Source: Trebouxia sp. TZW2008 (taxonomy: Eukaryota; Chlorophyta; Trebouxiophyceae; Trebouxiales; Trebouxiaceae). From it: a stretch of DNA of 64,000 nucleotides. Location: assembly GCA_002118135.1 (NCBI GenBank), contig BDIU01000197.1, positions 62,001 to 126,000 on the forward strand. Reading direction: 5' to 3'. This document shows positions 48,273-61,100 of this stretch, one piece after another; the stretch's first letter is position 1, and each line of letters begins with the position of its first letter. Made by a program: the position numbers and the translations under genes. A model generated the notes under the pieces. It was given only the letters and a program-made list of their open reading frames with translations, ran no database searches and was not told the origin of the DNA.

Positions 48273-51200
48273 ATGTCAAAGGGCGACGAAGTTGCAGTTT
48301 TGGTGACAGATAGCACCGACCTAGTCCAACAGGTAAGCTGCAACATATGCAGCCTGCTGTGTTCTGTCCTCGCTAGAACTGCTGTGGCACGAGTCAAATT
48401 TTGTCAGTAGTTGATGCTTCTACCACTGTTGAGTGTATCGACCTAGGTTGCTGCTGCCTCAGGGATGCACCAGGCACCAAACTGCACCAACAGCAAGCGC
48501 GGCTTTAGGTCGGGCACTGATAGGTACTCTTTTGATGGGCAGCTTCAAGGAGGAGGATGAAAGGACGCAGGTCACCTTCAAAGGCGATGGAATCCTTGGT
48601 CAAATGCAGGTGTGCTCGGGCAACATTACCGCAAATGCAGTGATGTTGCCTTATGAAGACTGCTGTAGTTCCTGAGAAGTTTAACCTGATGTGAAATTGT
48701 CTCTAGCGAGGGTACCACTGCAGTCAGAATGCAGTGGTCGCTTCCCAATGACGTGATTCTCACAGCAAGAATAGCATTATATCAATGTTGCCTGCAGGTG
48801 AAATCACTGTACAAATCAAACAATCGTGTAGCTGTCGTACGCTCTACAAGACACTTGATGGCAGCAGCAGCTGCATCACAAGTTTGAGTACTGACATGGC
48901 AAATAAGCTTGATGCTTCTCAGAATGCATGTTGCAGTGCAGTCTCAGATCTGTGCTGATGTCTGCTGCGTCTGCTGCGCCTGCTGCATTATTTCCAGCTG
49001 TACTATTTCCTGCTGCATTGGTATTGCAGTGCACTGCTTTTGATACCCAGTTGCAGCTGCAGTTGCAGTTGCATCCTGCAGCTGTTTGTGATGTTTGGGG
49101 TAAGCTAGAGCAAGAACAGCGGTCCGCTTATGCATGCAATGTCTGGGAGTTGCATGCATTTGCTTTTTGCTGTTCTTGCTCCAGCTTGATTGTCGCAAGA
49201 CATCATCTATCCTGTCAAATCATGCTATCCTACAGCATTCCTATGCAATCACAAATGTACAGTGCACTCAGCTCAAAGCACGAGACTTGGTGCGAGACCT
49301 GTGCAAGATCTGGGGCAGGTCTATGGTTTGCTTCAGGTTATGCATAGAACAATATAGAAGAGGCTGCATTCGTAATGCAAACATGTTGTCAGTATGCTTG
49401 ACATCAATATGACAAAGGCTGCATTTGCTTTGCAATGCAATCACGTTTTCAGTATGCTTGACGGCATCAGCATTGAGGCTTTTGTGTGCAGTGCGTTGCA
49501 GACACAGCAGGTAATGTCAAGGGAAGCATGCAAAACCCTGACGCCGATCCTCCCTTGCGGAAGGATGGGAAGCTAAATGTCGGAGCAGCTGTGGGCAAGG
49601 GGGTGTTGGCAGTGGTCAGACATCATGTCATGAGCAATAAACCTTACACTGGCATGGTCCCGATTGCGACTGGCGAGGTGGCAGAGGACCTGGCGCATTA
49701 TCTGGCTGACAGTGAGCAGACCAACTCTGCATTAGCGCTTGGGGTTTCCATCAACAGAGATGCCACTGTGAAGGCTGCTGGAGGCTTCCTTATACAGGTA
49801 CAGTGAAATTTCTTTACATTGACTGATTAGATTACTGAGGACTTGTTCTTACAGTGAATAAGCTGTGGCACATCAGTCAAGTCCAGCACATTATCTGGCT
49901 GACACAGGTACAATGAGCTTTCTCTACATTGACCATTTAGATCACCGAGGACTTGTTCCTGCAGCAACTAAACTGTGGCAGGTTAGTCTGGTTAAGCGCA
50001 ATATCTGGCTGACAGCAACCAACTCTGCACTAGCGCTTGAAGTCTGGATCAACAAAGACACCACTGTCAAGAGGTCTCTTGCTACAGGTAATGTCAGCAT
50101 TTTCAGCTTGCATAGACAGTTGAGTGTGACCCAAGCTCAACTTGCGGTTATCATACTGTGACAACTGATTTTCTGCAGCTTGATGACATGCACTGTCTAG
50201 TCATTGCTCTTTCATGCTGCATCAGATCAAACCACCTCTGTCGGGTCAAGGCAGCACTGTCAGCTTTGAGAAACTACAGCAAAATCTGCACTAGATTCCT
50301 GGTGCTCATCAAGAGGTCAGGACAGTTATTCACAATGCTCGGCTTGCGACATAGCAGGGTAAGCAGTTGCAGTGCCGATTGAGTGTGGCTTCTCAAGCAT
50401 TCCCCAGCAGCAAGACGGAGGCTCTGAAATGGATTTTGTTGACACTCAGCAAATGATGCATTGCATCCGCAAAGTGGTGTGCCAGTGATAGCGAATCGGT
50501 CAGAGCATTGTCATAAGGTGGCATACCAGTAGGACCGTATCCATGACGTACGACGGGTAATGGTCTGCTTCTATTTACAGTCTGCTTCTGATGACAGAGG
50601 CTCCTTTCACGGTGCCCCAGGCTGTAGATGCTTCTCATTTTCTCCTCTCTTTTTCTGACGTTTTTTATAAGCTTTCTCCCTTCTTTGTTTGTCCTTTCTT
50701 TTACTTATGTTTTTTATGAAACGCGGTGACAGCATACAACCTTGCTTTCAGGTGCTGCCATTTGCTTCTGAAGAGACGCTGCAACAGCTCGAAGCCAACC
50801 TGGCAAAGGTGACCAGCGTGACAAACCTGTTGCATGAGGGGCTAAAGCCGAAAGACATCACAGAGTTGTTGCTGGAGGGCATAGGGCTATCAGATGCGCC
50901 TCCCTTATCATTTCAACCCAGGTATAATCTTTGTTCACTGAAATGTTTGTCAATTGCCAATGTTCCAGTGTACTTGTATACCCCGTATATTGTGTTTGTG
51001 TGCTGGAGGGCATAGGGCTATCAAACGCGCCTCCTTTATCATTTCAACCTAGGTATCAGATATACTCATTTGTTTGCTGATGTCACACATGCAGGACAGG
51101 GCCTTGGGCCTCTCACACCTAGCGCCCGTTCAAATGCAGAACATGACTCGGTAATCATAATCTTGATTTTTGTCACTGTCATTGTGATGTTTGTACCTGC

Positions 51201-52395
51201 GGGCACAACTACTTGTGAAATGATTTGATTGTTATGGTTGTCAAACTTACAGATTGGCCAGCTGCTTGTCAACACCACCGGGTGTTGTTTACATGCTACT
51301 GCTTCTCAATGGCAAACCACGCTTGTAGCTGTAGCAGGTCACTCATCATTCTTTGCACATGATGCAGCTGTTGTCTCTCGACCAAGCAGATTGCTGAAAA
51401 GTGTCACCTTTTATAATTGTTATTAAAGCAGATTGACAGCTTCTGTATTTGAAGTCTGCAAAAGGTCAGACTTGAAAGTGCTACTGTTGTCTCTTGACAA
51501 AGCAGAGTGACACTCTCTCTTTCTGCCCGAGTACGGCCCTGGTGAAAAGGCAGACCTAATATCGCCGCTCCTGTCTATTTACAAACTGGGCTGACAGTTT
51601 GTGTGTCTGCACAGATACGGCCCTTGTGAAAAGGCAGACCTAGAATTGCTGCTCCTGTCTATCTACAAGTTAAGCTGACAGTTTGTGTGTCTGCACAGAT
51701 ACGGCCCTTGTGAAAAGGCAGACTTGAAAAACCGCATGAAGAGTGCAGTGGCTCTGCTGGGGCCGCAGGAGGTCGCTGGCATTATGCAAGAGCAAGGCAA
51801 AATCGAGGTAGGGCTTGTCATGCAATATATGGCAAGATTTCTGAATCTAACATCTGCGTCATTCCCAAAAGCACACCTTGGAAACCTATGTGCATGCCAA
51901 TTGATATATAGATAGCAGCGTGATAGCTTTATGACGCTTGTATTATACAGTTCTGTCCATACAGTCTTTTGCTGGTGCAGTCCTCAGCGTGTAAAGTCTT
52001 TGGGTTGTACAGTCCTCAGCGTATACAGTCTTTAGCTTGTACAGTCATCAGCTTGTACAGTCTTTAGCATTCGTCCCATATGTGCTTTCTTATGATAGTT
52101 GCACTGAATAGTCACAGTGGTGCTGCCTTTAAATGCATCAGCTGGCCTACCATGCTTGACAGACATGTACTTGCACGAGATTTTCTGATGTCACAGTTGC
52201 ACAGCTACAACATTCTTTTTGGACATGGCTTCGCCCTTGTGATTTACTTACATGCCGATCTAACAGCCTGCGTATGCTTTTGAATCAGTAGAGCTTGGGC
52301 ACCAAATGCAGGTCACATGCGAGTTCTGCCAGGAAACCTATCAATTCACTGAGGATGAGATTGTGGGAGCAGAAGACATCAGCGGAAAGCAATGA
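48273..52395 (+). CDS. HSP33: Hsp33 redox-regulated chaperone
   Basis: Six exons join in phase: 48273-48332, 48463-48609, 49492-49797, 50752-50921, 51699-51807 and 52312-52395, coding 291 aa, almost exactly the length of bacterial Hsp33. Family signatures include TAPTASAALGRALIGTLL, TFKGDGILGQMQ, VADTAGNVKGS, a region ending SINRDATVKAAGGFLIQ, and LLEGIGLSDAPPLSF. The C-terminal redox switch reads RYGPCEKADLK and VTCEFCQETYQF. Hsp33 is a holdase activated when oxidation releases zinc from four cysteines (C-x-C and C-x2-C). Here the first pair is G-P-C, leaving three cysteines. The start MSKGDEVAV aligns with the N-terminal domain and leaves no room for a transit peptide unless an upstream exon exists, so location (cytosol or plastid) is open. 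Confidence 0.93.
49880..50095 (+). repeat. Donor-side echoes (two) of HSP33 exon 49492-49797
   Basis: Copies of the exon's 3' half (regions LAHYLAD and NSALALGVSINRDATVK), downstream of the functional exon and frame-broken. Confidence 0.85.
51003..51060 (+). repeat. Donor-side echo of HSP33 exon 50752-50921
   Basis: A near-exact copy of the exon end (LLEGIGLSDAPPLSFQP) plus its GTAT donor, about 85 bp downstream of the functional exon. Confidence 0.92.
51505..51660 (+). repeat. Acceptor-side echoes (two) of HSP33 exon 51699-51807
   Basis: Two units of about 80 bp repeat the acceptor and exon start (YGPCEKADL), both upstream of the functional exon. The outer copy has Gly in place of the Cys. 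Confidence 0.92.
51950..52070 (+). repeat. Tandem repeat of about 16 bp (ACAGTCNTNAGCNTGT)
   Basis: Six to seven imperfect units containing ACAGTC and CAGC/TAGC, in the last HSP33 intron. Confidence 0.8.
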
Positions 52396-53892
52396 TGTCA
52401 GAAAAGCATGTTACTTGCACAGTTGCAGTGATTTGGACAGCCAAGCAGGGCTGCAATCATGCAATGAAATGCTGAGGCATCGCTCAGTCAGAATCTGTCC
52501 ACTCACCAACACTGACTGCGACAAAGAAAGACACATAAGGATGTGATGTTTGCTGATACTCAGGGCAACATGTCCAGCATGCAATCATGTTGCTGCCATG
52601 TCTCGCCTTTCAGAAGCCATACCAACTATCTGAGTGGCTGTACACATGAAGCAGTGTACAGCTTTTTTATCAGTATGACTGCCAATTACAGGAACAACAT
52701 CATGGTGTCATACAGACCTTGTTCCGTGTCAGATGCTAGTAATGCATTGATGGTTTAGCGCTGTGGTGTTTTATAGGCGCACGATTTGCATTTATCGTTT
52801 GCTGCTGTTGTGCTGGTGTGACGAGTGTTCTGTAGCTGCTGATCTGACAAGATGTATGCCATACTAAATTCAAAGCAGGAACTTGTTGGTTATTGCTTGG
52901 TGTTGTGCAAACCGTACTTTGCACGCTTTGAAGCTAGCTTGGGGACGCGTTCAGGGCTCAGGGGTGAGTATGGTCGTTTAGTCAAGCCGTAACACGACTC
53001 AAGTGAGCTTGTTGCTTTGAGACTCAAAGTGGCAAAAAGCTGACAAGGAGCTATAGCTAGCTAGCTATCATAGCTATCATACACATACTAAAGCTATGTG
53101 TAAGGCACGCATGTTCTTCAGGTCATTGCAGCCAGCACATTGCAGCCGGAAAAGTGCTCCTAAAGTTCAGTGCCAGAAACATGCATCAATGCTGACATTT
53201 CTCCACATCAAGCTCATTACTGTACATCCAACTACACTTTAAAATGTTGACCTCTGGCAAAGCAAAGCTATCATAGTCAAGTTTGATGTCCTTGACAGAA
53301 GCTGTCATTACTGGCATCTGGAACACAGTCAGACTTTTGTTGAACGTATAAGGCTAGAGTACAGCTGCTTTGGTGTTCTGTCGTCTGCCCCGACTTGGTA
53401 TCGGATATCTGAAGACGCTAAGGGCTGAAAACCTAATGTACATCGATTATAATAGTGCGACAAAGGACTTCATACACTTCAGATCTGCATCAAAAACAGG
53501 CGAGTAATACACAGCACTATCTCCTGCATTGCATTAGACAAAAAACAACTCCATGCAAAGTCAGATCTAGCCTTTCAGCTAGAGATCTTGTGCTTAATGA
53601 GCAGAACGGGCATCACGGCATGATGATTTAGAACTGGCATCTGAGCTTGTGCTGCATCTCAAACTCAGCTATACTGGCTCTTTTTCAGTGTAGGCAGCTG
53701 CTTGACAGCACATGTCATTGCTGCCTTACACGGAATTTTCATTTATCATGCAACTTTGCCAGTTTCTTCCTGCTCGTGGGCTTTATAGCCAGCAGGACGT
53801 CTATGGAATAGCGAAGCTACGCCTGCAACATGAGACGTTTGTGGTGGCACGTGAAGGCGGACTGGTCAAGCGTATGGTGCAGACAGCTGCAG
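52396..53892. other. Intergenic stretch downstream of HSP33
   Basis: AT-richer than its surroundings, with a short GCTAGCTAGCTA run near 53045. A plus-strand frame at 53712-53933 has no family resemblance. I see no supportable gene. Confidence 0.5.
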
Positions 53893-54241
53893 CTACTTGC
53901 CCGCTTGTGCTTTGCGTATACTGCCCCAGATAGCGTTGTGCGTAGCGCGCACATCGGCTGGCTGCTTTTTGCCCCAGACACGCTCGTGAAACTTGTCAGT
54001 CCATTTGCTCTTGGCGCCGCTGTGATCTGCAGGTTTCAAATCATGTGTGAGTTCTGTAACCTGCTGCGAACGCTTGTCTACATCTGAGCGGATGCAGAGC
54101 TGACCCATGGTTCCGGCGTGTCCAGAAACGTCACCGTCGGCATGTGCGCTCGCCACAGGCGGCTGCACTTGCCTTTGCGCTTGCTTTGTTTTGGCAAGCG
54201 TGTCCGTCAAGAGATCAGTATTGGCTTGTGAAGTGCTCGCT
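53893..54241 (-). CDS. Terminal exon of an unrecognised protein gene
   Basis: A GC-rich open frame of about 115 codons ends in a TAG at 53893 and begins after a good acceptor (CTGCAG) near 54242. The protein is hydrophilic, with Gln/Ala-rich and acidic-basic stretches, and ends in KWTDKFHERVWGKKQ, then AIWGSIRKAQAGK. The Trp/Lys-rich KWTDK motif recalls a unit repeated in plastid starch-granule proteins of the ESV1/LESV kind. One unit is too little to assign it. The 5' exons could not be found with confidence between 54242 and 55040. Confidence 0.45.
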
Positions 54242-55142
54242 CTGCAGGAAGTTTTGCAGGAAGCTGAAACTGAAACGCTCTGAATCCAAACTTGAGTATA
54301 GTGTAGTTCTGCCTGAAGCCAATGAGTCATGCTAGCAAGCTGGCTAGTTGTTGCATGGCTGGCAGACCACTTTGCTGTCGCAAAAACACAAGGCTGCCTC
54401 AAGCATGCATGCCAAGCAGTCAGCGTGTGACATCCATGTCAACTCTCTTGCTGTGCAGGCGTCATCTTGGCAGGTCTGCAAGCAGTGCTGAGCATGACAG
54501 CTCTGGACTTAATCGCGGTCATGCCATGCCTCCAATTTTGATGATCAGTGCGCGATTCAGTCTTGTCGCTAGAGCTGGCAAGCAGGCCTGTGTTGCTGAA
54601 GTCATCAACAGACCGTGTCTGTCAGAGCCGTAGCTGCGTGATTCGAGCAGTTTTGATAGCACTTGATTGCGCGACACTGCAGCATGCGCGCAACAGTTCT
54701 GAGCATTGGATGTGCGCGGTCTGCATGGCTATGATCAACCCAGGGTCTGCAGTGCGTGGCTGCGACTCACTTGTGACTCATCACAGCACTGCTCATCGAA
54801 CGCAACAACCTCATCAAACCCGTCGAATTGTTGCTGTCAGTGGCACAGACCACCAGTATGTAGGTCGCGCGGCGCGCGCGGAGGTTGGAGCTCGACCAGC
54901 ATATAGTACGGCCGGGCAACCGTCAGCGCGGGTTACAGCGATCAGCAGCGAAGGTGCAGCGCGTTCTTGCCGCAGCAGTCCGTGGCATTTAAATAAGGTT
55001 GCAAAACGTCAGACACTCAGCGAGCCATGCAGAGCAGCACGTCAAACCATGTCGGAGTCGTTAGAGGAGGTGAAGCCGGGCTTGTCAGATGTGCCAATGA
55101 TTCAACCAGACTGACGCCTCAAATCCTCATGCGTGCACGCAG
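54242..55142. other. Likely divergent promoter region before the BK channel gene
   Basis: It contains open but unconvincing frames on both strands. A possible BK first exon starts at ATG 55049 (MSESLEE) with a donor after seven codons, and the next exon begins at 55143 after a CAG acceptor. The alternative is initiation at ATG 55143. Confidence 0.45.
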
Positions 55143-58100
55143 ATGGGGCTGCGCGACCGCATAGTCACAGTGTTCCATTACTTGCTGGATCAGCCAGAGG
55201 CGAAGACTATCATGCAAGCGGCTCAATTTGGCTCTACACTGCTTTTTGTTGTCCTGTACATCTGGAGCACATACAGCCCGCCACCCCTGTGGTCTCTGAG
55301 ATACAACCTAGACCTGTTCTTGTGCGCCATGTTTGCAGTCGACTACATCTCCAGATTCCTGGTATGCCACCCTCATCCAGCTACGACGCAAGTTGCACTG
55401 ATGATTGCCAATTCTGTTGAGTTCATCATGGCAGATTTTCTGCAACATCTGTCACCTTTGTGTGCAGACTTTAGTTTTTGTGGAGCATTGCTGTCAAACA
55501 TGATTTGAAACAAAGTGGTCACACCTGTGACAACTGTGAGCTCAAGATGCATCTTTGTTTGATAGGTAAAGACAGCTGATGCGAGTCCAGCAGTGCATGC
55601 TGGATGCCAATGCTGTAGTAGCAATGACAGTAGCAGTAACAGTGACAGTATGTCAAGTGGTCAGCCAGATAAGTGGATAACACAGCAGCAGCGCAACCTG
55701 CTGTGTGTCCACTGCAAACATGCAGCTGCTGTGCCAATGCTCAAAGGGATTCCAGCACTTCACTTACAACCCACATCGCCTTTACCATTACAAACATTGG
55801 ATCTTATCTGTATTTAGGAGGCAGAAAGCAAGTTCCGAATGGTGACCAGCATGTGGAGCATGTTGGACCTGTGCGCTTTTGCTCCGCCGCTTGTAGAGGC
55901 CATCCTGATGCATGGGGCACGCCTGCCCTTCAAACTCGGCAGATTTGACTTCAGATGGTTCAAGATCCTCAGGTGGGCAGCAATGGTGTACCCCATCTCT
56001 AAGTCATCTGTTCTTCGCCTTGCCGCTTGTAGAGGCCATCCTGATGCATGGACCCCGCCTACCCTTCAAACTGGGCAGATTTGACTTCAGATGGTTCAAG
56101 ATCCTCAGGTGGGCAATCATTGCGATAATGGCAATAACAACACAAAGACTAATAGTTTCACATTCTAGCACAGGCAATCTGTCAAACTGCTGTCTTCCGT
56201 TCTTCAGTCATCTACTGTCGACTCAGGTAAGTTACCCCCTTGATCTTGATTGGTAGGCCTTTTCAGCTGGGCAACTTTGACTTCAAGAATGGTCCCAAAC
56301 TGTGAAGCACATTGTGAGGCACAGATGTTGTCTTTGTCTGACTTTCATGCTGAATTATGCATGGTATTATTTGCGTGTATGACTGACTCAGTGACTGCAG
56401 GAAGAGATTAATAAATATAAACATTGCAGGAAGTGCATTGTGTCTTTAGGTGTAAGGTGCTTTGGCAAGCACACCCATCAGCACTGACTCAAGCCTATCA
56501 TGGCAGCAAAGATCATTTACATGACAGATGAAGTCCAAGACACACAAGAACAAAAATTGATGCCGCTCAAGTGATGCCATGTGTGTGTTTGAGTGATCGC
56601 ATGCCTAGCTCCAGAGTGCACCGTATTGCAGCTCACAAATCTGATTGGAGGTGGTGCTGGGTTTGGGGTTGGATGTGTGTCAGGTGATGAGTTTGATGAT
56701 GTCAAGCTCAGTGCATGCTGACTTCTGAGCTCTCAGTCAACCCGTTCATGACTGCGTCGCAGGGCTTTGAGGGTGATGCGCATCAGTCTTTTGGCGGGAG
56801 AGCTGCAGGCCATGCGGCTCAGCAGCAGTGGAGCGCTGCTGTCTGGCGCAGCAAGCTCCCGCCTTTTTCAGCTGATCACCTCAGTCTTGACGCTGCTCTT
56901 CACCACATCCTCCATTGTAAGACCCCTCCTGGAGTTTGCCTCCCCCCATTTCTTGGGGCTCCCACCTTCCCCGGGTTGAGATTTGAATTCTGCCGCACTG
57001 TATTGTAGTGATGCACCATGTCTCCTCAGTTGCGTTGTATAATGCTGCTGGAATCATGTCATGCTGCAATCACAAATTGCCATCGATTTTGTGTCAAACC
57101 ATGATGCTAGTGAGAATCATGTCATCGCTTATGATGTGTTGAACTTGGAGCTGTAAAGCAGTGCATCATTCTCAACATATACTTGGTCCAGGTACACCTG
57201 GTGGAGCGCATTCCATGGCATGAGGCGCTGTACTTTGTCACCACCACCCTTACCACAGGTATATATGTGGTGTTGCATGGTCGTGCACAGCACACAGCAC
57301 CATACAGAAGTCATGAACTGCATGCCTGATCGCAGCTACAATTGACAAGATGGTGCTGTTGACACTTGTGAGCAAGGCTGCGGTGATCATCATGGTCTGC
57401 ATGATGTTGCATATGTCTTAAACAGCATACAGCAACATAATTAAGTCGTGAACTGCATGCCTGGCTGCAGTTGCAATTGATGACATGGTGCTGACGACGT
57501 TTGTCTGCAAGGCTGCTGCAACTATCATGGTCTGCATGATGTTGATTGTGTGTGAACAGCATACAGCAACGTGATGATGTCATGAGTGCATTTCTGGGGC
57601 CAGTTGAATTTGGGGACACGGTGTCCCTTGATGTGTTTGGGCAAGGCTGCGGTGCTGATTGTGCCTGCCTCTTGTATTGTTGACTGCATCTGACACACCG
57701 TACAACAAAATGCTGATGTTGTGAAAGCAACCTCTGCTGCAGTTGGGTTTGGCAACATGGTGCCCCTTGACGTGTTTGGGCAAGGCTGCGGTGCTGATCA
57801 CGCCGGACTGTGTTTTGTTGATTGCGTCTGACACAGCGTACAACAAAATGCTGATGTCGTGAAAGCAACCTTTGCTGCAGTTGGGTTTGGCAACATGGTG
57901 CCCCTTGACGTGTTTGGGCAAGGCTGCGGTGCTGTCATGCCTGCCTTGCGTATTGTTGATTGCATCTGACACACCGTACAACAAAACGCTGATGCTGTGA
58001 AAGCAATCTTTGCTGCAGTTGGGTTTGGTGACATGGTTCCACTGACATTTGTGGGCAAAGCAGCGGTGCTGATCATGATCTGTGTGGGAGTGGTGTTGAT

Positions 58101-61100
58101 CCCTGTACAGGCCAGTCAGGTGTACAACCAGCTGCAAGCCAGGCGAGTCACCTTGGGTGAGGACCCACAAATCCCTCTCTGTCCCCACATTTTCAGATAT
58201 TTGCCCCTTTCCATGCCCTTCTCTTTGCTGGGCCCCTTTCTGTGCGCAGACTTGCACACGTGTTTGACTGCAGAGGTGCATGCAGCAACAGTCAAATGCA
58301 TCTCTGTCCCCAGAAACAAAAAAAAGAAAAAACAAAAGGAAAAGAAAAGAAAAGTCTACGCCGCTTAGGCGTCATAACGGGAGCCTCTGTCTAAAGAGGC
58401 AGCCCGAGATTGCTGCTTTCAAAGCAACAACCCACAGATACCCTCTGTCCCCACAGCTACAACTATTTGGCCCTCTCCATGATCCCCCTCTTTCCCAAGC
58501 GTAGGATTGCGTGCATCTTTGAATACATAGATGCATGCAGGAATGGTCAAATGCTTACATGCAGGTATGTATGCGCAGAAGAAGATGCTTTAGCACATGA
58601 GCAAATGCATGACTCAAGAATGCGTCAGCAATCACGCAACCGCATGGCGAAACTGATGCATGAGTGGCACAGTGATGGAGACATGACTAAAACACAAACG
58701 ACTGCATCAGCATTTGATTGCAGGTCCCATGCCGATAAGCATATGCCCACTGTGCTTACCAGCATGCACTCATGCATGACTGATTCCGGCCAGAGGTTGT
58801 TGAACTATTAGAGCTTTTGACACAACTTCATTGCAATGCAGGTCCCATGCCAGACAAGCATATGCCCACTGTGCTTGCCAGCACTCGCCTCACTGAAGTC
58901 AGAGGCTTCTCAGACTTCTGCTCTGAATTCTTCCAGGTGACTCATGTTGCCATTGAGCTGGCTTCAGAGAATTGCCAACCTGCACTATAACGCTCGCTGT
59001 CACACAGTTGCAATGTATGAACAGCAGCCCCATTGTTGCAAAGTTGAGACTAGAAGGCCATTCAGTTCCAATCTGCAGTAGCCCTTCTTATACATGCTGT
59101 ACACGTGGCAGATGTTACTTGCAGTACTGGCCATATTCTATGTGTATCTCAGTCAATACATGCAGCTGTGCAAAATTGCCAAGGATGCCTGTGCATTGTT
59201 TGCTTGTCCACATCTGTGCAGTCCTGCCTTGTGCCGTCTTTGTATCACACTGAAGGTTCAGGGTTTTGCAACACATGGCAATTGCTGATTGTGACCAATA
59301 TATGCGCAGTGCAGGCACTGGAAGAGAGCGGACTTCCCAGGAAGCTGCGCATGGTAGTCATGTGTAACAAGCCCTCCTTTGAGTTTAGGGCCTTTCAGGT
59401 GTGGCCACAAAGTGCAGCTGCTTATGTGTACATCCTGTGTCGTCATTGGTGACTTGCATATGTACATGATCTGTGTTGTCACATATGCTTGCGTTGGTGC
59501 GCGCGTCTATGTTCACTGCTGCCTTTATGCATGTGTTTGTCTTGTACTGTATCAACTAACTCTTGGCTATGGATTGATGTACACACTTGAAGCGTTGGGG
59601 CTTGTGCAGATTGTTCAGCTTTGAGCTTAGTGTGCATGTCTCTGCAAGAGCTGAACAAATAGGAATTGAGTTCTGATGTAGGGTACAGTGCTGAGCAAAC
59701 GTGACAAAACAATTCCCAAATGTCTTTGCAATATGTATCCCTGCCTCATGTGTCTGTGCATGTGTGCAGGAGCTGAATGAAAAGAGAGTCACTCTGATGG
59801 AGGGGACAGCACTCAGTGAGCGGGATCTGCAGCGCTCGAGAGCTGAGTCAGCGAGTGCTGTGTTCCTGCTGGCAGACAGATTCAGCCCCAACTACCAGCA
59901 GGAGGACCTCAATGTTCAGTTCCAGGTAGGCGACACCTGCTTTTGCTGCGATCACAAAGTGCAGAACAGCATTGTGTAGTCACGGCTGCCTTGCGGTGAA
60001 GATCATTATTTGGATTTGACCTTGCATCTGACCTTCTGCACAATATCACGCTAGTACGTACTAGCAGGAGGACCTTGATGTCGAGTCCCAGGTCTGAAAC
60101 AGCAAACTTGTCTTTATTTATGTACCACACCATCACACTGGCTGTAAGCACCAGCAATGGGACCTCAAAGACTGATTTCAGATTTGCGACAGCAGCTTTT
60201 GACTATCCAGCGCCAAGCAACAACAGGAGGAGCTCAATGATCAGATTCAGGCGTGCAACAGCAGCCTGGTTGGGATTCATGCATCTTGAAGTCTGCACTG
60301 GGTAAAAGACTGCAGCTGATAGCACCAACTCTGGACTTTTGTCTGCATGCAGCTAGCTCTCCACCAAGTTTTGGCAATTGTACAGCCTCCACCGACAACC
60401 GGCACCAAAACCACGCCATTGTACATTTTTCTGCAGTATAGCTGATGCTGCTAATGAGGTCAGAGCATTCGTGCACATTGCTCACAGTTACAGTTCTTCA
60501 TGTACAGGAGCGGGCACTGAAGAGCTACATAAAGAGGGGACCCCTGTACATGCAACTGCTGCAGTAGCATAGCTTGCAGTTGCAGCACTTACAGCATAAG
60601 CACAGTCTGTGTTTATGCAGTCTGCTCGCTTCCACGTTTTGCGTACAGGTATGGGCGGTGAAAAGCGACACCAAGAGTGTGCCTATGTACATTCAAGTGC
60701 TGCAGAGCAACAGTATGTTGTTGAGTTGCAAAACTCTTTGACTCCTGACGGTGCAGCTTGCTCCAGGGTCTGCATGCAGCTTGTTGTAAACTTGCAAGGT
60801 TTTGTGCAGGAGTGGGCAGTAAAGAGCTACACCAAAAGTGTGCCTCTGTGCATCGCAGTCCTGCAGCAGAATAGCTTGCAGCTGGCTGCGCCTCCCTGAA
60901 ACTTGGAGCATATAAGCAATTTGCTTCAGGGTCTGCATGCAGGTTGTTTCAGGGTCTCGGATCTAATGTACATGCAGGTGTGGGCTGTGAAGAGCTACAC
61001 CAAGAGTGTGCCTCTGTATATCCAAGTGCTGCAGCGGAACAGCTTGCAGCTGATCGCGCCCTTCTTGGATCCTGAGCACGATGTGATTGTGAGCATGGAG

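Noticed and set aside
53712..53933. 73-aa plus-strand frame overlapping the minus-strand terminal exon
   Set aside because: No family resemblance and no partner exon in phase. The minus-strand exon has better codon structure and a good acceptor.
54548..55114. 188-aa plus-strand frame before the BK gene
   Set aside because: It has no family resemblance and a start context in presumed promoter. Only its last codons, in the frame of MSESLEE, may be a BK first exon.
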